This document shows, one piece after another, positions 10,947 through 19,994 of a stretch of DNA of 22,712 nucleotides (its first letter is position 1; the number at the start of each line of letters is the position of its first letter). The DNA comes from Mnemiopsis leidyi (taxonomy: Eukaryota > Ctenophora > Tentaculata > Lobata > Bolinopsidae). The position numbers were made by a program, and so were the translations under genes. The stretch covers positions 202,990-225,701 of the forward strand of contig JH153276.1 in assembly GCA_000226015.1 (NCBI GenBank). Reading direction: 5' to 3'. Under the pieces are notes generated by a model. That model had not been told where the DNA came from. It ran no database searches and saw only the letters and a program-made list of their open reading frames with translations.

Positions 10947-11539
10947 CATAAATTTACCCACCTGTCTCTCCCACTTCCGACTTCACTCTCCCAACTCCTT
11001 ACTATGCAATATAATCTAGACGGACTTGCTGCAAAAAAAATTTTACGACTAGATGAAGATAAGTGATTTGTGTGTGACAGCGTGACACCGGTATGACTCT
11101 TTCAAATTCTTACAGGCAGTGGGTCATCATGCAAAACTTAAGCTATGTAAAGTCGACGACTTTTTGGTACCGCTTAATTTTGCTGTTAAGAATAGTGTCA
11201 AGCGCTGGTCAAACATTATCCCCTCTATATACATGAGCTCGCATTTTAAGAAATAAGATTGTGATTTGGCTTTTGGACAAAATTTACGCTTTTAAATCTT
11301 TTATTGATGTAATTTTGTTTCTTTGGAAATTATAGAACTTTAAAGATATGCATTTCGCTAGTGTAAAGAACTAATTAGTTGCCTGTTTGTTGTTACATTA
11401 ATAAATCTTTTTATTGAAAACCATTCAAAGTATAATTTCGATTCAAACTTAATCGTTTTGCTAGTAATTTTAATCAGTCGTAAAACGCAAAGCGTGCCTC
11501 CCGTCAGAAAAGACACGTGGTTTTCAGATCTCTTGTCAT

Positions 11540-12240
11540 TTCACGTCCAAATACTGGTCTACCTTTTCTTCTACCTCAATGTTAAAGATTTTCATTTTTG
11601 GACTATAATGGGTCAATGAGGGCTGTATAGGGGGTCTTAATAAGGTTTTTGAGCTTCGAGACTATCAACATCGGATTCGCCGTTAAATTTTACGTCAAAA
11701 TGTAAGTCCAATTTTTCTTCTAGCTCAAAGTTGAAAATTTCAATTTGGGGGACTTATAAGGGGTCACTTAAAGGTTTACTTTTCCGGCTTCGAAACTATC
11801 AAATTCGGATTCCTCGTCAAATTTTACGTCTAAAATACTAGGTCTAANNNNNNNNNNAGCTTCGAGACTATCAACATCGGATTCGACCGTTAAATTTTAC
11901 GTCAAAATGTAAGTCCAATTTTTCTTCTAGCTCAAAGTTGAAAATTTCAATTTGGGGGACTTATAAGGGGTCACTTAAAGGTTTACTTTTCCGGCTTCGA
12001 AACTATCAAATTCGGATTCCTCGTCAAATTTTACGTCAAAATACTGGTCTAACTTTTCTTCTAGCTCAAAGTTGAAAATTTCCATTTCGGGGCCTTATAA
12101 GGGGTCACGTGATCATTTTTCGGTTCTGAAACTATCAAATTGGAATTTCTTGTCAAGTTTTACGTCAAAATACTGCTATAACTTTTCTTCTAGCTCAAAG
12201 TTGAAAATTTTCATTTGTAGGGCCTTCAGTTCAAATTTTT
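11540..12240. repeat. Diverged tandem array, 129-149 bp period
   Basis: The marker TTTTCTTCTA begins at 11564, 11713, 11920, 12054 and 12183. Each is followed by a version of GCTCAAAGTTGAAAATTT, then GGGGTC, then ACTATCAAATTCGGATTC and a TTTACGTC block. Spacing away from the gap is 149, 134 and 129 bases. Units differ by substitutions and small indels. A gap of unknown true size interrupts the array. It lies between two convergent genes. Confidence 0.9.
11848..11857. other. Assembly gap (10 N)
   Basis: Ten N bases, with almost the same sequence ending before the gap (11652-11847) and starting after it (11858-12052). Confidence 0.99.
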
Positions 12241-12378
12241 ACATAGCCGTGATGAAATCTACCTAATCTGAAATTTTCAAGTCTCTATCTCTTTTCATTT
12301 GGGCTCCAATTTGTTTGCAAAAAAGCGTCGCCGGGGGTCGGGGGTCGTATACCTCACTTCATGTTGTCATACTAGGGG

Positions 12379-12404
12379 GCGCTGTGAAAGGATTTTCACA
12401 GCGC
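12379..12404. promoter_or_regulatory. Perfect 11-bp hairpin (GCGCTGTGAAA) at gene 3' end
   Basis: GCGCTGTGAAA (12379-12389) and TTTCACAGCGC (12394-12404) are exact reverse complements around a 4-base loop. On the minus strand the hairpin starts four bases after an AATAAA signal, where cleavage of the LDLa-gene transcript would be expected. The flank TAGGGGGCGCTGTG also resembles ends of small DNA transposons, so a MITE scar is an alternative. Confidence 0.6.
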
Positions 12405-12408
12405 TGAC

Positions 12409-12414
12409 TTTATT
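12409..12414 (-). terminator. Polyadenylation signal for the mucin/LDLa gene
   Basis: AATAAA on the minus strand, 345-350 bases after the proposed stop at 12759. A variant ATTAAA nearer the stop (about 12514-12519) is an alternative. Confidence 0.45.
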
Positions 12415-12617
12415 GTTGAAAACTTGATCAGATTCAAATAAAAATCGGGTCTGTCAATAAAATTATAAAAGTGTTATAAATCACACCATGAAAATCAATG
12501 CATACATATCTTAATTTAATAGACCTTTCTCTTTTTACAGTCTTTCCCTCCGACAACAAAAAATAGTCTATTATTGGTGGGTGCTGGCCATGTCATCAAT
12601 AGCTGCAAAACTTTCAA

Positions 12618-12656
12618 TGACCGGCCATCCTGTCTGAACAAATACATGGCCGGTCA
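12618..12656. promoter_or_regulatory. Perfect 11-bp hairpin (TGACCGGCCAT) in putative 3' UTR
   Basis: TGACCGGCCAT (12618-12628) and ATGGCCGGTCA (12646-12656) pair exactly around a 17-base loop. The GC-rich stem stands out in AT-rich sequence and would lie inside the 3' UTR of the minus-strand gene. Confidence 0.6.
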
Positions 12657-12758
12657 CAAAACGCACGATTTCTGCTTTCTCTCAAGTCTCATGTTATACT
12701 CATAATAACAAAATCGTGTCAATGTTCTATTTACTCAATGAGTGGGGAAAAAACTGTC

Positions 12759-15700
12759 CTAGAAATTTTCGCATTCCTTTTCTTTCTCGTCGCTGTGGTC
12801 GTCACAGTCCGGATAACCGTCACAGCGGAAAATATCGGCAATACAGTCTCCGTTCTTGCACTGCCAATCTCCATCCCGACATTTTTCTGAGGGGATTAGT
12901 TTGTTATGGCACTCGTAGTGGTGCGGATTTATTTGTAAACTGGATAACTTTGTCGTTTGCAATTTTGCTGCTGATAGTTGTACAATATTCTATTTCAGGG
13001 TACAGTTAATTAATTTTTGTAAGTTGATTTTTTTAAGTGATGTCTTTTTTAACGCTGACGGATCCTCGGATCAATTATTTTCATATAAAAACACAATAAG
13101 GCTTACCTTTTTTACAGGAGCTTTCATCAGAGTTGTCTTTGCAGTCTCTGACTCCATTGCAATATTCAGTTTTAGCGTAACAGCTCAGACCATCCTCACA
13201 GAGCCATTCATTAAACGTGCATTTCAGTACTGATAATAAGCGTCAATATTAATGTTACAATTCCTAGTTGAAAATATGTATTAGATCAAAATCCTTGAAC
13301 TTGCGGATGTAAGGAATAATTTTTGATAATTGCACTTTCCGTTCCAGCACAATTGATTAACAGAAAGATGACTTCTTGTGGATATGAATTCTCATTTATA
13401 AATTCCATTGAGATAAAACCTTTGCAATCTTCTTCATCTTCTCCGTTGGAACAGTCTCGAACCCCATCACATTTCACCCGTTCATGCAGACACCTTCTTT
13501 CACCTGGGCAGCTGAACTCGTCGTCCTTACATGCAACTGTGGGAAGTTCAGGGTTTAAAATAATACTTGCCAAAAAGTTGATGATGTCATAGTATGTTGG
13601 ATAATTAGAATTTAAATTGGATACAAAATATGAAAGACCCAAAAATTTGCAAATGAAAAAAGATGTATTTTTCACTTTTTTAAACGGCAACCTTCAGCTC
13701 CTCGTTCTTCTTTATCTTATGAAACCGCACGCAACAATCCTATAGCATCTACAGCTACAATCTAAAGTACTAACGGGGTTCAGCTGTAGCAACGACCCCT
13801 TCCTGCAACACCTCATCGGACTTTTCCGGACAACCTTCCTCGTCATCGCCTCCTGGACAGTCTTTCTTCCCGTTACACAGTTCTCCTCTACCAATACACT
13901 TCATTCTGAAGAGTGAGGGCGTAAGTAGTGGCGTAATCGGGGCATCGTGATAACGCCAATGCAGGCGTGGATTTCTGTTCTATAGAAATAGAATGCGCAG
14001 ATCTGCACAGAGATCGGACAATAAACATTAAACATTGTATTGACATGTCTAAGTCAAATAACGACAGGAGACGTTGGTGTGCAAGCACAATTTTGTAATA
14101 TGTTACATTACACTGTGAAACGACAGTCAGAGTTTCCCATAACATTAAAAACTAAGTCGATGCTAAATTTCCCACCTGTTTAGACAAGAGTATCTGTGTT
14201 TGGGACAGATGTTAAAATCAGCCTCGGTAGGCTCGGGAGTTGAGTCGAAACGCATAGTTTGTGTCGATGGTGGCTCGGCTGAAATTGTAGATTGATAGAA
14301 AAAAGGGATGGTGACTAATACAGGAAAGTGAATATTCAGCTTCTTAATTAGAACTTGCTATTACCTGCTGATTACTGTAAATTACCTGACTATTACCAAA
14401 CTATCCTAAATATGTATCCTAAATCGCCCTTCACAGCCACCTGGCTATACTCACTTTCCACGGCAGCAGCAGAGGTTAGGAAGGTTGAGGAGGAGAACAT
14501 GGAAGTGGTAGAACCTGTGATGAAGGTAGTGCTGCCAGTGATGAACGTCGTGCCGGTACCTTCCTCTTCAGAGTCTGCACCGGTTAAACTGGCTGTACCG
14601 GCAGTAACAGTTGTTCCTATAACGATTATTGTTTTTTTAGTTGAATGATTGGACCATTCTTTAAAAGCCGCATGGTAACTGATTCAAATTGAATAGTTCT
14701 TCTCGGAGCCGTGAACAACTATTCAAATTTAACCGATTATTGTTTTTAATTCATATTATCACGTGTTTTTAATAGAGAAAGGTATTTCTAGGGAAACGTC
14801 ACAAATTTTTTCCATATTTAAGTAAATGGTTTAGAGTGGTCGGAGCTTGCAATTGGATGGTAGGAAGGTAGGTAAATTTAACGGTGTACGGTGTAACAAA
14901 GGCCTTCATGAGTAACACTCCGCAAGACGTTAGTAACAACGTGAACGAGCTTTTAGGGCTTCCTCCTACGCAAATTTATTCTTGGTCCAGCACGTGCAAT
15001 TATTGCGCGTGGCTACTCGAACCGCATTTGCAGCTCAAATGATCAGCCGAACGCAGATTTTAGTGAAACAAGATCTGTCGGCAAATGGGTGTGCATAATG
15101 ATAAACAAAATAACGCACAGATGTCGAAATTGGCGGAAAACGGACGAAAAATTTAGCAAAAATGTCACCAGCAAGCTAAGAAAAAACATTTATACAAGTG
15201 ATAGCTGTCTAAAATTGCGGACTGTTAGCAGAAAATTTTTATGGCTCGCTGTTAAGATGCAATGGTTTGACAAATTGATAATAGATTATTCAGACAATTA
15301 ATGTTCGGTCAGGTACTATAGAATTAGACCTATGAACGTCCCAAAGAAAACCGAACTGGTAATAATTACGAACGGAACTAGACTCTTTGAAGTCAAATTT
15401 TGAGCGAAAACACGACAACATGATGAACTGAATAGATGCAAATTGCAGGTCAAATGCGCCCATGTGTAAAATTAAACGCACATGGCGTAGCAAGTTTTGG
15501 AACGAAACCCGATTTTATTATTCCTTTGCTTTTGTTCCGTGTTTCGTGATAGTTAGTTAATGGCCTTTTTAAGTAATGAGTTGTTACTAATTATCAATTT
15601 TGTTAAAGTTGTAAAACTTCTTTACAGCTGACATTTCATTTTACACATTTGCCAGGGTAAAACAGCTCTTGACGGCCGATTTCATCACGGTAGCCGCTTG

Positions 15701-18700
15701 TAATTCCTCAAGCAGTATTTTTGACGGATATTGACGAGATTACACGATCTCAGGGTTTTCTGAGCTGCAATGTTCGAGTATAACCGCGACAAGAACCGGT
15801 CCTGCAACCGAGCCCGGGTCTGAGTTGTTTGTAGAAACAAGATATATTTATACATATATTGTACATTTATACATATATTGTACAATGTACATTTATACAT
15901 ATATTGTACAATGTACATTACCTTCTGTTTGTGTAGTTGCGGAACTTTCGGTAGTGCCCTCTTCAGTGGTGATATCTAGTGGAGATGTGGGTTTTAGGAC
16001 TGTATCTCAATACTCCAATAGCTGTTATTTGTTAAATTAGATTTGAGATTATATTGTAGACATAGTTTGAGCTTTGCGCTAGGTAAAATGTATAATAGTA
16101 TTTTCGATCTTAGAAATGAACACGGTAGATCTTGTGAAATATAAAGTATAAGGAACACAGCACACTGTATATGATAAAATTCATGATATGCACAGTACAT
16201 TGTACAGTTGCAACGCGCTGTGCACAAAACAAATAATACACTACACACACTGCAATATACACTGGATAATATCACATACACCACACAAAATACACCATAC
16301 ACAATACAATGTACAATTAAAACAATACAATGTTCACTATACAAAATATAATGTACTCTATACACAATACAAAGTACACTATACACAATACAATGTACAC
16401 TATAATACACAATATGTATAATGCACACTATACGCAATGCAATGTACACTATACACAATACAAAGTACATTATCACAGTACACGCACTCTCCGTTGGAGA
16501 TTCCGTAGTGTTAATGCTCTCTTCTGTAGTTTCATCCACTTTTGACCAATCAGTCGTTTCTTCAGTTTGTACTGGCTCCGTTGTTGTCGTTTCCATAGAA
16601 TCAGTTTCTGTTAAGTATTTTCGTTCATACACGCGTAAGGATTGAATATCATCGGGTTACTCGGTCCTAAAGACATTGACAACACAGGAGTTACTTAGCT
16701 TTAGCCTTTCGTCCTTCCCTCTGTAGTCTTTGACTTCAGGTATAGGCTCTCCCAACTGTCTCCATTGTAACCTTTTAATTCCCTCCCTTACCCATTCCTC
16801 TTATATCTCATCGTACTCCCCCTCCAACAACTCCCCACTTCCCCCTTACCCTAGGGACAGGCAAAACCCCTTTTGGCGTTACCCTCTTCTGGGCCTAACA
16901 TACAGACCCAGTCGCTCTTTAGAAAACACTATACACAATACAAAGTACTCTATACACATTAAACGATACAATGTACACTATACACAAAACAATGCACACT
17001 ATACACAATAAAATGTACACTATACACAGTACAAAGCACACTATACACAATTCAATGTACACTATACACAATACAATGTACACTATACACAGTACAAAGC
17101 ACACTATACACAATTCAATGTACACTATACACAATAAAATGTACACTATACACAGTACAAAGCACACTATACACAATACAATGTACACTATACACAATAC
17201 AATCTAAACTATACACTATACAATGTTCACTATACACAATACAATGTACACGCACTCTCCGTTGGAGATTCCGTAGTGTTAATGCTCTCTTCTGTAGTTT
17301 CATCCACTTTTGACCAATCAGTCGTTTCTTCAGTTTGTACTGGCTCCGTTGTTGTCGTTTCCATAGAATCAGTTTCTGTTAAGGATTTTCGTTCATACAC
17401 GCGTAAGGATTGACTATCATTTTCTCAATATATCGCGCGCGCAGCATTATCGTGTTATGATTATGAACAAATTAGACGGTCAGAAATTAAACCCTTAATC
17501 GTAAGTGCCCCAGTACGATGTGGCATTATAGCTATAAACTTTAAGTTAGTTATCATTACTTTTTCTTACCTATTATACTTTCTGAGGTTGAAGCTGGTTG
17601 TTGTGTTTGCACAGGTGGAGGGGTCTGTGTGTCTGACGTCGTCACCAACAACGACGTTGTTGCCCTAAAATTAAACTTTAAAGGTTCAACTTTCTTTAAA
17701 TATTCTGAATAAGTTAACCTATTCTTACAGCAAGTGAAGCTTTGCTACGATAAATAAATTGTTAGTATTTTACGAGTTTCCCAAGGTCCTTTTAGATGAA
17801 AACTCTATCACTGCGAGGAGATTGCCGAAATCAGCGTTAAGAAATCACTGAGTCGCAGAGGATATTTCTCTTAATTATTTGTGCCATTCAACTGTCAGTC
17901 AAAAATGTCAAATCTTTCCCAAAAAAGGCAAAACATTTCCCAAAAATGTTAAGCCTTTTCCTCCAGAAATTTGTCCAATTATGATTCTAGGACTTTGCAG
18001 TCTTTCTCGTGCCTTTGTAGACATAACAGACGGTCTAACAGCACATAAATCATGCTTGTTCTTATCTAGAAATATTAAAATGTCCCGTGATTTAATTTTG
18101 CAATACATGCAGCAAAGATATGCCCACGTTTGGAGGTCTCATTTCAAGTTTGAGATAAGCATGAGATTGCAACACTGGCGCTAACCCGCCAGATATTCTT
18201 TCCTAGGTACGGCGTGTTACTTTCCTCAATTTTAAGTCAGCACCCAGGGCTTATTTGGCAGGAGATAGTAGTCCCAGTAACCGCCCTCATGGACATGTGT
18301 ATTGTGTACAATATTGTATCATATTGTGTACAATGTGTACATACTGTACAATATTGTATCATATTGTGTACCATATTGTATCATATTGTGTACCATATTG
18401 TATCATATTGTGTACAATATTGTACCATATTGAGTACAATATTGTATCATATTGTGTACCAATGTACGGTAGGCTGTACAATATACATTATGCAGTGTAC
18501 AATGTAGAACCTTTCATTGATATCTCGGTTTTCCATAACTGTCGTTACAAGTGGGACTTTAAACCAATAACATCCTTAACTTATTCAAGACCTCATTTCA
18601 ACTAAAGTTGGACCAAAGTTAAATAGAATAAACACAAAATTTGCACTTAATTTCCATCCTTATGTTGAACTAAAGTTGAACTAAGAACTGAAGAACCACT

Positions 18701-19033
18701 AACCCTGAAGTCGTCATGTAGGTTGTCGTAGGTGGAGGAGTTGTCACCTTTTTCTTCTTTTTTCCTGGTCATGTGGTCACGTTATATTTTGTTTCACTTA
18801 CAATGATTATTTACGTAAATCTTAGTAATATCGAACATGTGGATCTTTTAAAATTAAAACTGATTTGATATATAGACTTTAAATACGTATAACAGCTGAT
18901 ATAGGCAATCTGTTTTCTCACAACTGAAATGAAATTTTAATCAAAAGTGATTCTGCAGGTTAAACTCACGTCTCTGACAGTCAACATCTGATACGAGGAG
19001 CAGTGCGATTATGAGGACTCTGAAAAAATACAT
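12759..19033 (-). CDS. Secreted mucin-like protein with four LDL-receptor class A domains (12 exons)
   Basis: Exons on the minus strand: 19033-18970, 18764-18704, 17664-17570, 17375-17256, 16607-16488, 15975-15922 (or from 15999), 14616-14455, 14278-14176, 13905-13775, 13536-13420, 13229-13107 and 12886-12759 (TAG). All junctions are GT-AG and their phases agree; the sum is 1278 nt, 425 aa plus stop. Exon 1 encodes a signal peptide ([19 protein letters not shown]). Exon 2 gives RRKKKKK followed by [15 protein letters not shown]. Exons 3-7 are rich in Thr, Ser, Pro and Glu, a likely O-glycosylated stalk. Exons 8-12 encode four LDLa domains, each with six Cys and an acidic calcium site (for example [16 protein letters not shown] and [18 protein letters not shown]). 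The first LDLa is split by a phase-2 intron; the other three are single phase-1 modules, the last in the terminal exon. No membrane anchor follows, so secretion is inferred. The ligand is unknown. The weakest joins are the exon 7 acceptor (poor pyrimidine tract), the exon 10 donor (GTTTTA) and the exon 6 acceptor choice. I do not recognise an orthologue. Confidence 0.78.
15842..15919. repeat. Minisatellite of ATTTATACATATATTGTAC type, beside exon 6 donor
   Basis: About three units of ATTTATACATATATTGTACA, with short AATGTAC joins. The array ends within a few bases of the donor GTAATG of the stalk exon at 15922, inside the next intron of the minus-strand gene. Confidence 0.85.
16230..16478. 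repeat. Degenerate 21-bp minisatellite, intronic copy 1
   Basis: Units start near ACACTATACACAATACAA and end in AGT or TGT. They are regular only towards the right end, where the array meets the duplicated exon block at 16479. The array lies in the intron after the second copy (in transcript order) of the duplicated exon. Confidence 0.8.
16479..16652 (-). repeat. Duplicated exon block, copy B
   Basis: A 174-bp block holding the 120-nt stalk exon 16607-16488 with both splice sites. It matches 17247-17420 except for two bases, both outside the exon. The exon has phase 1 at both ends, so the duplication keeps the frame. Confidence 0.9.
16653..16923. other. Spacer between the two exon blocks
   Basis: A pyrimidine-rich stretch on the plus strand (many CTCCC and CCTTA runs around 16700-16860) inside an intron. 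No exon was seen. It has no counterpart beside the other exon copy. Confidence 0.5.
16924..17246. repeat. 21-bp minisatellite with 63-bp higher-order period, intronic copy 2
   Basis: Units start ACACTATACACA and continue with about nine variable bases ending AAGC or ATGT. Between about 17013 and 17180 three unit types recur in order: GTACAAAGC, then ATTCAATGT (third time ATACAATGT), then ATACAATGT or ATAAAATGT. This gives a 63-bp higher-order repeat. Because 21 is divisible by three, both strands stay open here; this is not evidence of coding. Confidence 0.9.
17247..17420 (-). repeat. Duplicated exon block, copy A
   Basis: A 174-bp block holding the stalk exon 17375-17256, which encodes [17 protein letters not shown] and continues to about SPTE. 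The exon is identical to copy B 768 bp away. A 21-bp array abuts the same side of both blocks, so the duplicated unit probably included part of the array. Confidence 0.9.
18296..18510. repeat. 22-bp minisatellite (ATATTGTATC / ATATTGTGTACC)
   Basis: Each 22-bp unit is made of two related halves, ATATTGTATC and ATATTGTGTACC, repeated several times with variants and ending in GTACAATATAC-like sequence. It lies in intron 2 of the minus-strand gene. Confidence 0.88.
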
Positions 19034-19320
19034 GTCCTGAAGCCTCGTGCGAATTTAAACGGTCAAAAATGCAAACAAAACTGTAGCTCAAGTCGAGGAA
19101 TGCTCTTGCACACCGAATCTGAATGTATATTAGCTCTTTCTGACAGTGACGTAGCTAGCTTGCTTGCATGCCGAATGGACGGTCTAATATCATCGTAGAG
19201 ATATCAATTAATCAGCAATCAAAAGTAATGTCATGAATGTTAAAAGCTCTGCTTATCAAAATATAATCAGGGAGTTCCAAGTCAGGAAGTTTCCCTGATG
19301 GGTGACTGACTTGATCCCTA

Positions 19321-19327
19321 TTTTATA
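19321..19327 (-). promoter_or_regulatory. Candidate TATA box for the mucin/LDLa gene
   Basis: The minus strand reads GGTATAAAATAGGG here, about 290 bases before the start codon at 19033. A 5' UTR of some 260 bases would follow. No initiator was identified. Confidence 0.4.
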
Positions 19328-19456
19328 CCAACAGAAAATCTTCTTGACTTACAGGGTTAAACGTTTCATGGTGGTCCGATCCGGTATACAAGTCAACACA
19401 AACAAAGTAATTCTGTGTAGGAAGCACAATATGACTTCACCATGCTCCCTGCTCAC

Positions 19457-19692
19457 CACGTGATCTCCAGCGTGACGTCACGTGACCATGGTTACCATAC
19501 CACGTCAGCAGGTGTTGGCTCGGAGACGAACCCGTGACAGGATGTGGTGACGTACAGTTGCTAGGTGGTTGCCAAGGTCACGTGTCACGTGGGCAGCTTT
19601 CAATTGCACGTGACGCACCTCGTGGCTCGTTTACGATGTGATTTAACGCCGGAAAATGACCAGGTAAAACAACATTAGGGTTATACCACGTG
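19457..19692. promoter_or_regulatory. Cluster of CACGTG E-boxes with CRE and RFX-like half-site
   Basis: CACGTG occurs at 19457, 19479, 19579, 19586, 19607 and 19687. The second sits in the 10-bp palindrome GTCACGTGAC (19477-19486) and overlaps a full cAMP-response-type site, TGACGTCA (19473-19480). GTTGCTAGG (19557-19565) fits an RFX half-site. The cluster is 130-370 bases upstream of the candidate TATA box on the minus strand. Known binders of such motifs are bHLH-ZIP (USF, MITF/TFE, MYC), CREB/ATF and RFX proteins; which act here is inference. Confidence 0.6.
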
Positions 19693-19994
19693 GTTGGTAA
19701 CAAGTTACATTAAGATTAATAATACACACGAGTTTCCATTTAATATTGGAACTTGTACTGTAAATCTGATTTAGAATTTGATTTGAGATAGCGGGCGATA
19801 CAGGCACAGGACCCAAAATGTATCAGGACAGTAGCAAAATCGCATTGACATTTTAGAAAAGGGCATATAATTATGTAACCTTATACAACCAAAATTTTAC
19901 ATATACCTAACTGAATCACTGATACCAACTTTATTATAAAAGTATGATGTCATGCTCTTCGTTTGTCATCGATGTGTAGATACCATAATTTAAC

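Noticed and set aside
13712-14145. Two minus-strand ORFs (13712-13894 and 13888-14145) taken as whole proteins
   Set aside because: Only part of the first is exon (from 13905 to 13775); the rest is intron sequence read through. The second is in another frame and lacks domain signs.
14355-14648. Plus-strand 97-codon frame
   Set aside because: It is the complement of the Thr-rich stalk exon 14616-14455 on the minus strand, which has phase-matched splice sites.
16919-17303. Open frames on both strands encoding YTIHNTM-like or CIVYIVL-like heptads
   Set aside because: Artefact of the 21-bp intronic minisatellite; both strands are open and no splice or start context supports coding.
18214-18605. 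Plus-strand frames over the 22-bp minisatellite
   Set aside because: Composition comes only from the ATATTGT repeats, and the region lies in an intron of the minus-strand gene.
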